A stretch of 64,000 nucleotides of DNA from Parapristionchus giblindavisi (lineage: Eukaryota > Nematoda > Chromadorea > Rhabditida > Diplogasteridae): positions 1,240,001-1,304,000 of the forward strand of contig CALSFV010000202.1 of NCBI GenBank assembly GCA_943737045.1, in the 5' to 3' direction. The translations under genes and the position numbers were made by a program. This document shows, one piece after another, positions 46,929 to 57,673 of the stretch. Position 1 is the stretch's first letter. Each line of letters begins with the position of its first letter. The notes below the pieces were generated by a model. It had not been told where the DNA came from. It was given only the letters and a program-made list of their open reading frames with translations, and made no database searches.

Positions 46929-47340
46929 TACATTGAGAGTAATGTTTATTGTCGTCCCAATACGGACTTGTACCCGTCACACAAAAATACTACTATAAAT
47001 GGACACAAAAGAGAGAATGAAGACAAGCGAGTGGATAGAAAAGGGAACACGACGAAGAACAATATCAACCATAATTGCAGTACGATAATAATATGTGTCC
47101 TACCAGAGGATAAGTACAGAAACACTTTCGTTCACAAAAGACACATGGAGAAAAACGACAGAGAGAATCCAAATCAAGACGGTAATCGTAATGAAGAAAA
47201 GCCCGCACGGTCTCAAACGAGAAAAAATGGATGATAAGACATAAGAGCAATGTGACTTTGCAACAATAGCACAGTTAGCGTTGGGTATCGAGGTAGTCAT
47301 TATGTTGGGTAACTTGTATGGGTTACGTTGTTGAGTAATA
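46929..47340. other. 3' region of GPAT gene
   Basis: Downstream of the minus-strand acyltransferase stop codon; presumably its 3' UTR. The overlapping plus-strand frame (46968-47234) is Asn/Lys-rich and not convincing. Confidence 0.4.
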
Positions 47341-47756
47341 TCACTGGGTTAGTTCAACGGGTACAGACCGGGTTGAGACGGGTCTAGACCGAACACGACG
47401 TTGGATAGGAGAAGTCTCCTCGTCCTCCTCTTCACTAGATACAATCACATCTTCAGGTAGTTCTTCCAGTGAATTGTATTCGGACAGAGATGGAGATGCA
47501 ACGATTCCTCAAGAAAATAAATGTTATCATAGAAAAATGAATGGAATGATATCTTATAAATTTTGCCTGTATCTTCTTGATTGTATGTGTAAAATATTTT
47601 GAGACTTATATATGTAATAGCATCTAATTATAGTTATAATTAACCCTTACCTTCATCCTCAGCCTCGGCCTCACCATCGAGTCTCGCGCCAGGAGGTCCA
47701 TTACGGTATTCAGATGTTGATGTATAACGGGAGAGACGATTGGCATACCTGAAATA

Positions 47757-47802
<46 letters not shown>

Positions 47803-50800
47803 AAATTAAATGTATAGAAAGGAAAAAAACATTATTTCGTGCCATAAGTTGTTTATATCTATCATCAAGATATTGTCTATTAGTGTTTAAAAAAATTATT
47901 ATTCTTAATGCTGTCAATGACACTTTTAACAAAAATCGATGAACCAACTTCTCCTGTTGCTTAGCGACAAGTTTGGGTGGGACCTTGCTTCTCTTCAGCA
48001 TTCCATCCCATTCCAAATCGACCAGTCCTCCTCGGGCAGCAATTGCCTTCTTGACACGATTAGCAAAATCCACAGCATCCTCGCCTTCCTGTTATGGAGA
48101 ATGATTCATAACGATGCTATACATGAGACTTCACTTTATATCCGACTCACCAGTCTCTTCATGGGTGGTAGATACCAAACATTGCAGATGATTGCCCATG
48201 ACGTCATCATTCTCAAGATGTATTCGCCCCATGACTGTTCGGAAGAATTCCAGAAAGGATCACCAAAACGAGAGTCGTACTTCATCGCGATCGGATAGAT
48301 GGTAGCTCCAATCTGGAAAAGACTATTACACAGTTATCTGGATAATGGATCAGGAGAATTCTTTCTATATATCAGATCGATATAAAATATACATATGTAC
48401 CTATATACGTAGAAATGTGTCCGTAAAATAAAATGTTTAACCCTTTTTGGGCATCAATGTGTTATTATATAATACCTCGAAAGAACCCTTCTTGAACATC
48501 ATCACACTGGTATTGTTGATGCAAGTTCCCTCGGGAAAGATGAGAATGGGCAGCTTGTTCGGGTCCAAAACGTGTTGTTGTAACCTTAAGATTATTGAAT
48601 ATTACAGATCACCAAAAATCAAAATAAAATTTCGCAAATGCCCTCTATTATGCATTGCACTATATCGTTTTCTCATTTCAAAAGTAAATTTTTAAAAGCG
48701 ACTATTCATTCATCTTCTTCTGAATGATCAATCATAGTGCTACCGTATCTCCTACCATTCCCCAATTATGACGTCTCGTCTTTCATTTTCTTACTATAAT
48801 CGACATCAGTACTGCATCTCTCTCTAATCCGAACAAAGAATCATCCATTCGACTTATGTTAAGGAGATCACTCATCTTGTTCGTTATGGCTCTTTAAAAA
48901 GAGTTGAAACTCGAAACCGGCGAGTTAACGGATGCTCATTTTACAGCTAGGAAACTCCTATTTCAAGTTTCCACTATTTCTTAAAGAGCGATTAGAGTGC
49001 ATAACATTACTAATTATTTCATTTTCGACAGTATCGTCTACGCGTGAGCATGTGATAATAAATAAATAAATAGTTGTGCTTACATAGTGCTGACTGCCAT
49101 ACGATCCTTGGCCTCACTACGATCGAACCAGATGTGGCTGCTTGCTCTGGAAAATCAAGGAAAAATTGATAGTGATTTTTATTATTTCACAGTTTTATTA
49201 TTTATTTCATCAATTTGTTTTATTTTTATTTATTGCGACTGCTGAGTCACTGTACACCTTAGCCCCATATCAATCACGACGATTATTTCCCCATACCTAT
49301 TGGTACAACTATATTCTATTCCATCGCATTCCAGACCACATTGTACTTGAGTAATACCTGCTAAGTGCTCGTTGGATTAGTCCAAGTAGACCTCCATGTG
49401 CCTGTCCAATGAGAGCATAGACATTATTCGTCGAGAGAACCATCACATCCATTGGTGAAGTGTGATTGGCGACGGCGATTCCTTAATCAAAACATTCTTT
49501 CAAAATATGATTAATACATGACCAATGGTTTCATCAACATACATTGCTCGGGGTAAGCCGTACATAAAAGTAAATTAGGGTTGTTCATAATCGCCAACAG
49601 AAAGTAAATTATGGTAGAGTATGATCAGATTTGCAGCCAGCCATATTTTTTCCTGATGACCGTGCTTGGTGTTTTATATGTTTAACATACATGGGCTGCA
49701 TTGCCGCTAGCAGCAATACTCACCCGATTTTGGCACCAAATGCACCTGATTTAGCCATAATTCACTGAAAAATTGAAAACGATTTGGGCAAAATTCACTC
49801 GAAAATGAAATGTTTGTGTCAAATCTACCCGATTTTGGCACCTGACCCACCCGATTTTCATTTCCAGCGGCAATGCCCGCCCATGTATGATGTTTAATAT
49901 CCACAATTTCACTAACCAAGATTGGAGGCCTTGTATTGTTCATCATGGAAGTAGACAACGGCCGAGATGGATCGAGAGAGGATACGATGGCACGTCAACA
50001 TAGCCTTGTTGTTGAGGGACCTGAGTAAGATCAACGATCAATGAGCAATCGATCGAAATCCTAAAACACTATGAAGGATGTAACCTACTTCTTGATTTCT
50101 CCATCAGGAAAGACGCCAACTACTGCCGTGGAAACAAGCATGAAGACGAGTCCAATGATGAAAAGGGTCAATCGAAGAGGAAGAAGGAAAGTATAACGGA
50201 AGATGAAACCGGCCATGTAGAGAACAGTCAGTTTCCAACTGAAATCAAGATTATATAATACACTGAAAGATATATGTCGTTTAATAAGTATTAAATACTA
50301 AACATACATTTTCGCCCCACCCACAATCTATTGATTTTGCGAATAGATCCGAAATTAGAACAAAAATGACCCGACCTACATTTCAAGTACACGGAAGTTC
50401 CGAAAAAAAAAACTTTCAAGACTCAAAACTCACCGCACCGACAAAAAGTGCTCACTCACAATGTCGAAAATGTATGATACTAAATTATCATTTGATCATT
50501 TATACGTCTTCAATAATAATGAATACGTCTAGAGATAAGATAAAATAAAAAAAAATGATATTGCTTATTCGTCACAAGTGATGAAGATTACCATAGCTCG
50601 AATAGTATGTTACAAGCTACGATGCAAGACAGCATTTTGGCTTTTTTTATTGAAAAACTTGACCGCATTTTGATAATCTGTAGCTCTTCGACCAATGGCT
50701 ATGTTGTACATAGTGCACAGGAATAATATATCAAGTAGGCTTTTCATATTTCCAATTCATTGTATTTGGGGCTAATGGGTAAACGATTAATGTCACTAGG

Positions 50801-53800
50801 GGCAACGACGCATAAAGTGTGGGTGAGACGCGATTGTAACGGGTTGAAATTAAGTGGAGTTGATTTTTTCGTCGACTAGTCATAGTTTATATCTGTCATA
50901 GTTATGGGTAAAACAGTCAAAACATTGGATTGGACCATACATTTTCGGTGCCCTCACCGAATTATTTTTATATATAGTGGGTCGATTTAGAAAAATTGTT
51001 ATTTTTCGCTTAAATTGAAATCTTTCACATAAAAAATGAGTTTTACATAGTGGGTCACCCGGAAAATGAGCCGTATATAATGGGTCAATCCCCACACTGT
51101 AAGGGTATGAAAATGTATGGATTGGACGAGCAGGCTAACGTTTTCGTCGCTTATTTCACTGTAGATATTCGACCTATGACGATAACATTTTTGATAACTA
51201 ACTATGAAACGAATAAAAAGCATAGATGTATATGAATCGATATTTAGCTTAAATATTTGTTATTATAGTAACATCAGTTACTTGACAAATTGGAAGAATC
51301 TAGTTGATGTTCGGGTCAGCATATTCCATGTCATCAATTGCTCTGCCTCAAATCGTGATGTCACTTCGTCTTCGATAATCGCCTCGATTCCGTTCTACAA
51401 AGGTCAAAAATCAATTCCATTTTTCAAAAGATCTTCGATAAATATTCGATTTTACATATTCCAAATACGATACTTCGATCGCTCAAACACAATCTGTGGA
51501 TAGAAATTTCCCATATTTCATAACTACGTTAACAAGTTCCACGTTGAAGCATTAAGCTGCAGACAGTAGTACATAAAATCTTCTAGAACGCGCGGAATCA
51601 GGTAAATGAAATACTCTCTCGAATACACTCCTTTTCCAGATAAACATGAACTTGTTATTCCGGAAACATTGAACAATGTTCATATAAAACATAGCATTTA
51701 CCTTAATGAAATCGACAGAATCTCCAATGACCGCCCATCCTCGACTGTTCACATGCATCTTCTCTGCTCGACAATCTTCATCATCATTGTCCATATTCAA
51801 TTGAGTATCTCGTACGATGATATCTACATATAAATCATTATTAAAAACAGTTGACAGATCCATTTTAAATTTTCTTTTTAATGATTTCCTAGCCTAGCTA
51901 TGTTTTTCCCCATGAATCAATATATTATTTAAAATTAACGCAAATAATCACTTTGTACAATATTTGAACGTTCCCTTTTTTTCTGATAGTGTTTTTAAGT
52001 GTTTTCTTGGTGATAATTCACAACATAACACAACATTGATCTCCTTACAATTAGTTTGATGCCTGAACGGCCGCTCCTTGTGTAATCCACTCTCTCATTT
52101 CGAATACTCTCTCGCCTATGTAGGCACAAACTACGCACAATCAGGTAATAGCTACGCATTATTCTTATCTTAATTCATCTTATTATCAAACTGAACCTTG
52201 ATCATAGCCTCTGATCGATGAAATTTCGAAGAATGATTCAAACTAGGGTAAAATTCAGTTGTCCTCGTTTCCTGTCTTATCATTATATCACTGATCTGAC
52301 CACATTGAACCCGTGTCATCACTCTCCGTTGTCCCTGTCTTATTGGAGTGTGTAATCTACTCTTCTTTGCTCTACCCTGATCTTCTTCTATGTCTTGGTC
52401 TCTCCTTTTCTCTAGTCACCAATCATTCTTTGTTCTCTCGTCATTTTCAGTCTTCACTTCAACTCATCTCGAGTTTGAGAAACAGCTTGACTGATATTTT
52501 GAGCCTATTCTAAAGATACTCACCCCCCTAGTCAACAAAACCTTTTTGCAACGAAGAAGAAAGGTCAGCAAAAACGAGGCACGTGGTCAAAACACGGGAC
52601 ATCTCTCTCGCTATCACACAAGAATAACAACGCCGTTCTCTTTCTAATCGTTGATCCAAGTGTAAATTGTTCTTGTTCCGTACTTAACACAAGATTCGGG
52701 ATCACACAATCGCAATATACCACACCACGATACCGAATACCACAGGGAAGGACCGAATCGGGTTTACCACGACCGAAACGGTACCATTTTGCCATGCGAG
52801 AGTGAGCACCCAGCAGTGTAGCAGAAATCATGGAACCATGCTACAGTGGAAGGACCATAGCAGTACGTACTGTTGCCTGATCCATGACGACGTCGGAGAC
52901 TGCAGACGGATGAGGTACGAGATGTGTGAGATGATACACCTGTAAGGAAGACGAGGAATGGTAGGACGTCCCCGGGATATATGTAGAGGAGATACTACAG
53001 AGATAGATAGATAGATAGATAGAGGAGAATGGCATTGAGTCATATTGTTACAATTGCTATATAGTCCGTCACGTGATAAACTGCTATTTTTTTAGATTCA
53101 AACGAAACACATAGCAACCGGTACTTGGCACAAGCGTAAGAATAGAAGACCATCACCACAACATGCGAAATAAGGATGGTGCAACATGCTGCCAACCGAG
53201 ATCAAAGATCAAAACTCACTGTTGCCTGATCCGCGTCGTCGTCTCTGACACAATCCACCACTCGACTCATATCCATCCGAACGAGCGGTTCTGCAACATC
53301 ATTAAATTTAAGAAAATTTTCTTACATAGTATCAACAGAATATTTTAATAATCAGTCATCTTTGAAGCCTTAGTAAGGATACGGCATAGTAAACTCCATA
53401 AACTTTGTGGACATCGTACCTGCTTTCTTGATCATCATCATCGTCCTCTTCATCATCATCACCAGATGACGAATCAATCAACTCTGCGGGGATGTCCAGA
53501 GGCATTGCCGATTCCTTCCTCTTCAGCTTAGCAGTAGTCTTGATTTGGCGAGCTCCCCACTACAATTGTATCGTAAATATTGTGATAAATAAACAATTTA
53601 TTGATATCATCATGTACGAAATACAATTACAAAATTGCATCATTCTGAGTTCATTACCAGTCCAGCATCGTCATTGCATCAACCTTGCTTTAAATAGTTA
53701 GACCAATATTTCATCATGCAGTCGTACAATCAAACTATCTTATGTGGTTAACTATATTATAGTTGTATGTTGACAAGTTCCGATAATAAATCACATTTTG

Positions 53801-55781
53801 CACTAACTTCACTCTTTTCGTGAGTACAACCGCACATTCCATTCCATAACACAGATCGGATAGTGTACTATTCCCAGTTACATGATATATTGCTATGTTG
53901 GCTCCCTTACCACTCGGTGCTATAGGAAAGCCTTGTTTACACGAAAACTAACGATCTTTTGATTTGTTCGGACTTCGACCTCTAGTCTTTTATAATTCTC
54001 TTTATACATATCTCTTTCCCTTCCTTAGATGATCACTACTTCTAATGTATCACTTTCCCTCTCGGTATCTCTATTCTCTCTTCATTTACACGTTCTCTAT
54101 TCCATCTTAGTCCATCTTTGTTTCCTCTGAACCAACACTTTATCTATACCTACACTCTATACATCTCTACACTCTCATCATACATCGACACTGTATTCTA
54201 ACTCTCCATCACTACACTCTCTTCATCTACACACTCTCTCACTCTATACTTTACCCGATTCCTTCACCATTTCAATTTCATTTGCGCGTTCACTAGCATC
54301 ATTCCACTCGATCAAAAAGTATAGACACCTTAGTCATCGAACGTTATCATAGACAATATCAGCGATATCACGCCATAACTTATATTAGAATTATTGCCAC
54401 TCACTAGTAATTACAAAAGTAAATAAGCCGTAAGCCATGTTATGTATCCTTGCTTTTATGTATACAATATTAGTATTAGCGTAGCGAAATCTCAATCAAT
54501 TTTCAATCGTTCACTCTTTAACCTTATTAAGTTCTTCTTCTTTCCTTTGAAAAAACGTTTTATTGAAAACTGTCCTGTGTGGGTCATCCTACTGATGAGG
54601 CCCATCCCACACGGGCCGGTCCAGTGTCTAGGACCAGGGCCGAAACACTGGATCGTTTTTTATCTCTAGATAGTCAGTCTTTACATAGTTTATTTTCTAA
54701 CACAACCTACTTTAAAACCATTCTTTCATTACTTTAACTCTAATACATGTATAAAGCGTAATCGAATAAGTCAAATGAAACGACAGTTGACCAATATTTG
54801 CCTTAGTGAAAATTTTTTTTGAATATAGTTCATTCAGTTCTAAATATATCTAATTATAACATCAGGTTCATAATAGCAGTTCGAAGTACACCATTCACAT
54901 TTGTGAGTCCACGCTAGGGGCAAGCATCATTGATCAAAGACAAACCCTTTATTGTAGTTTATCTGATAAAAGTGAAGGAAGGGGGGAATTTGACCACTTG
55001 CACATTTTCTGAGGGCAATGTCCGTTGATAAGACAAAGATAAACAAATTGCTTTAAAGGAAAAAGTCTGCCCTCTACGATCCCTTCTCATTCATAACTTG
55101 GCTTGATTTAATAGAACCATTTACAGGGTGCATCGAGTAGAATGACGACCGGAGTGGAACCATAAAGTAATCGAGAGTAAGAAATGAGGGGAAGAAGAAA
55201 AAGTAGAGTGTATCATTGACATGCGCTCAAAGTATAATACGATAGAGGAGAATACTATGATAGAAGAGGCGATGATACATTACTAGAATGATTTACTAAA
55301 GTTGTCCCTTGATCGATCTATGCTCATATGTTGAATTGTTGTTTACACAGAGAATTAAGATACGACCTTTTAGAGGCCAAGAATAAACTAATTATAAGAA
55401 CCATTATTTTATGTAGCTACAGCATAATTCAATGTGATACTGGGCTACGGAGATCAAGGTACCTAGTGTCAAACTCAAACCTTGATTAGGCTATTTATAT
55501 GCAATCACTTAGTTGAACTCTCTGCTCTACTTTCAAACTATTGTCATTAGCAAAGCAACAATTAATAATTTTACATTCACTTGTTCATCGATGAAATTAG
55601 TTAAATAATAAAAATGCACCTCAAAGATGGTTATGAGCGTGTTGACGTATCGTTCTCGGAGTCCGAGAGATTTTCCGAGGGTCGCGAGAAGGATGACCAC
55701 TCCGACGACAAGAGCGACAGGAGGAAAGAGGAATGTAGAAGCGAGGAGGATGACATGTTCCGTCAATTGAGACGATATCAT
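47341..55781 (-). CDS. Glycerol-3-phosphate acyltransferase, GPAT3/4 type
   Basis: Endoplasmic reticulum enzyme making lysophosphatidic acid, the first step of glycerolipid synthesis. Fourteen exons on the minus strand: 55620-55781, 53420-53559, 53220-53290, 51702-51823, 51282-51394, 50089-50238, 49917-50020, 49358-49481, 49084-49146, 48476-48584, 48151-48312, 47949-48088, 47651-47748, 47341-47507. They close in phase to 574 codons plus stop. A membrane segment lies at about 9-38, an acidic linker in exon 2, IEDEVTSRFEAEQLMTWNML in exon 5, and two membrane segments at about 205-248. Then come the acyltransferase motifs: NHTSPMD (His294, Asp299), WFDRSEAKDR, FPEGTCINNTS (366-376) and IYPIAM. 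The C-terminal part has LVDLEWDGMLKRSKV and an acidic tail ending VELTQ. All catalytic residues are intact. Large introns hold MITEs, microsatellites, a possible alternative exon and an antisense hammerhead-like motif. Confidence 0.93.
47758..47801. repeat. (ATT)n microsatellite
   Basis: About fourteen ATT units immediately upstream (in gene direction) of the acceptor of the GPAT exon 47651-47748. Confidence 0.95.
49690..49885. mobile_element. 196-bp MITE in GPAT intron
   Basis: Terminal inverted repeats CATGGGCTGCATTGCCGCT and, in reverse complement, CATGGGCGGGCATTGCCGCT are flanked by TA on both sides. The interior repeats acccgattttggcacc near each end. No coding capacity. It ends about 30 bp from the donor of the exon 49917-50020. 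Confidence 0.75.
50750..51120 (-). repeat. Intronic segment with repeated ATAGTGGGTC
   Basis: Three related words, tatagtgggtc, catagtgggtc and tataatgggtc, occur at spacings of about 70 and 40 bp (near 50975, 51045, 51078). Nothing identifies their source. Confidence 0.35.
52871..52899 (-). other. Candidate alternative exon 3b of GPAT gene
   Basis: A 29-base segment is bounded by an acceptor (gtctgcag) and a good donor (gtacgt) and has the same entry and exit phases as exon 3 (53220-53290). Both exons end with the same coding words, reading RRR(R or H)GSGN. Exon 3b would replace 24 codons by 10 in the cytosolic linker. This suggests a duplicated, mutually exclusive or cassette exon. Confidence 0.45.
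53001..53023. repeat. (AGAT)n microsatellite
   Basis: Nearly six AGAT units inside the GPAT intron. Confidence 0.9.
54574..54651 (+). ncRNA. Split hammerhead-like ribozyme motif, copy 2
   Basis: Hairpin 1 (CCTGTGTGGG 54574-54583 with CCCACACGGG 54606-54615) displays TCCTA-CTGATGA-GGCCC. Hairpin 2 (CCAGTG 54621-54626 with CACTGG 54646-54651) displays TC-TAGGA...GGGCC-GAAA. Inter-loop pairing gives stem I TCCTA/TAGGA and a perfect 5-bp stem II GGCCC/GGGCC. Predicted cleavage is after C54628. The architecture matches copy 1 at 43227-43317, while the pairing stems have largely different sequences. Upstream sequence (cgttttattgaaaact) resembles the same position in the retroelement, so this is probably the 3' end of a truncated relative. 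It lies in the first GPAT intron but on the opposite strand, so it would not be active in the GPAT transcript. Confidence 0.75.
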
Positions 55782-57673
55782 ACCTGAATAGTCATAATTA
55801 CGATAATAATATAAATAAATATAAAATAATTGCATAGAAACATAATGATAGGTCATGGAAATGAGTCAAAACGAGAAAAAAAAAGATAACAATGTTTCGA
55901 TAAGAAATAATGATCGAGAAAAGAACGTCGATGAAGAAGAAGAAAGAACTAGGAGGAGGAGCCTTCATCTTCTCCCAATCACTCAATGATTTACCTCCCT
56001 GATAGATAAAAAGGCAAAATATGTCATGATTATTAAGTTTTGTGAGATATTATAACATAAGTATGATATAACCTATTAAAGTACATTTCACCTCTGTTGA
56101 GAGCGAGCAAGAAAAAATATGAATACGACCAACGCCAAGGTTGAAGTAAACGCCAGGGTTACCAGAACTTATAGTAGCTAGTAATCGAGCGGTTCGCGTA
56201 AAAAGGAAGACAGAACAAGTCAATTAGTGAAGAAAACGAAGGAGGAAGATCATATCGTGAACTAGTAAGAGTAATGTGTAGTAGTTGATTCAGATGGAAA
56301 TAGAGAGATAGAGAGGGCGAGAGGGAGAGAATGAGTGGACCTTGGATTGCTAGTGATCGAATTGAGGTTAGGGAGACGTTATGAAACGTCATCATGACAA
56401 TTCGAATCAAATAAGCCACGAACGTACTGGTAATACCACAGGAAAAGTGTTCTTTATCTCCGGAAAGCTTATTATTCCGTGTCTTCTCTCACTTGGTTCT
56501 CGCAAGGCTCGAATTAGGTTGTTTACAGGAGGCAATCCGCACACAAACACGCTAACACACATTCTTTCAACGTCATACCGCGTGCTCACCGGGATCATCA
56601 CTAAGAATAACCATAACACAGTAAGCCAAAGTTCGCGAAATTTACAATTTTTAAAACAATTAAAAATAAAGAAGCAAGGAGAAATAACCATTGTGAAAGC
56701 AGAGTCAGACGTCCCTTCCAGTCAGAGCATCTCTCTCTCTCTTTCTCTAACTGGCTACCGTAATTCGCTATTTCCCGGTCGCGCTTGGATTATATCGTGA
56801 AATGATTTATTTACGTTATGTATAAATTTTTCGTTAATAAAAATGCCTTCTTGATTAAAATAATATTTTAAGGTATTCTAAAGATTTTATCACTGGAAAA
56901 AATTTCAATAAACATAAATTAGAGAAAAACCGAGGGGTTTATAGTTTTGTTCATAAATTAATAACATATCATAGAAACATTTAGTAGATAATTATTGAGA
57001 CATTGTAAACGGAAGAAAAACATAAAGACCGTTCCATCTTGTTTTGCCTCCTACTAATAAGGGGACAAAGATGCGAGAACGACTAAAATACAGATGTGAT
57101 CATACATCAAAACAATTGCGTTAGACTACATTCGATTGAGAGGTGAAGAGGTACAAGTAAACAGATCCATAGCGAACAATAAAATAATTAATGACCTATA
57201 CAATGTTGTAATAGTGGTGCATGGTGCAGAGTGTGAAACGACAAACATAATCTTCCGCCCTATTAATCACTGCGGACTTGATTTTTTGTTCTTGAGCACG
57301 TGTACCAGACATGCCGCATATGCACTTTGTATCAATGTCAGTCTCTTTTCTATTTTTGGACCGGCAAACGCTCATTATCAATGCATAGTACTCATGAATT
57401 TAAGAGATATAAGAAAATCACACCTGTTATTTATTACTAATGTAAGATAATTGGAATGAATTGGTAAATTACAACGTATCATCATAAACAATACCTTTTC
57501 ATCATCACACTTATTCATTATTGTTGAAGGTGCAAAAATTTTAATACTATTTGATATATTCATATTTTCGATTATAATAATAGTATTCATTCGATTCGAG
57601 AACGCCACATGACATGACTGTTGGTTGTTGTTATCTTTATTCGGCAATAAAATGTAACTTGAACAGATGTGAT
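55782..57673. other. Intergenic region between GPAT and receptor genes
   Basis: Upstream of the minus-strand GPAT gene and downstream of the minus-strand receptor gene. An acceptor-like ttcag precedes the GPAT ATG by 2 bases (55784), so an upstream non-coding exon is likely, possibly with trans-splicing. Remaining open frames (56381-56800 plus, 56159-56419 minus) show no family features. Confidence 0.5.

Noticed and set aside
52565..52831. 88-codon minus-strand frame in a GPAT intron
   Set aside because: Looks tolerably protein-like but has no family match I know, and the surrounding GPAT exons splice in phase without it.
52840..53040. Separate small gene with repeated Ile/Ser-rich frame
   Set aside because: Frame runs through an AGAT microsatellite and the candidate exon 3b; better explained as GPAT intron.
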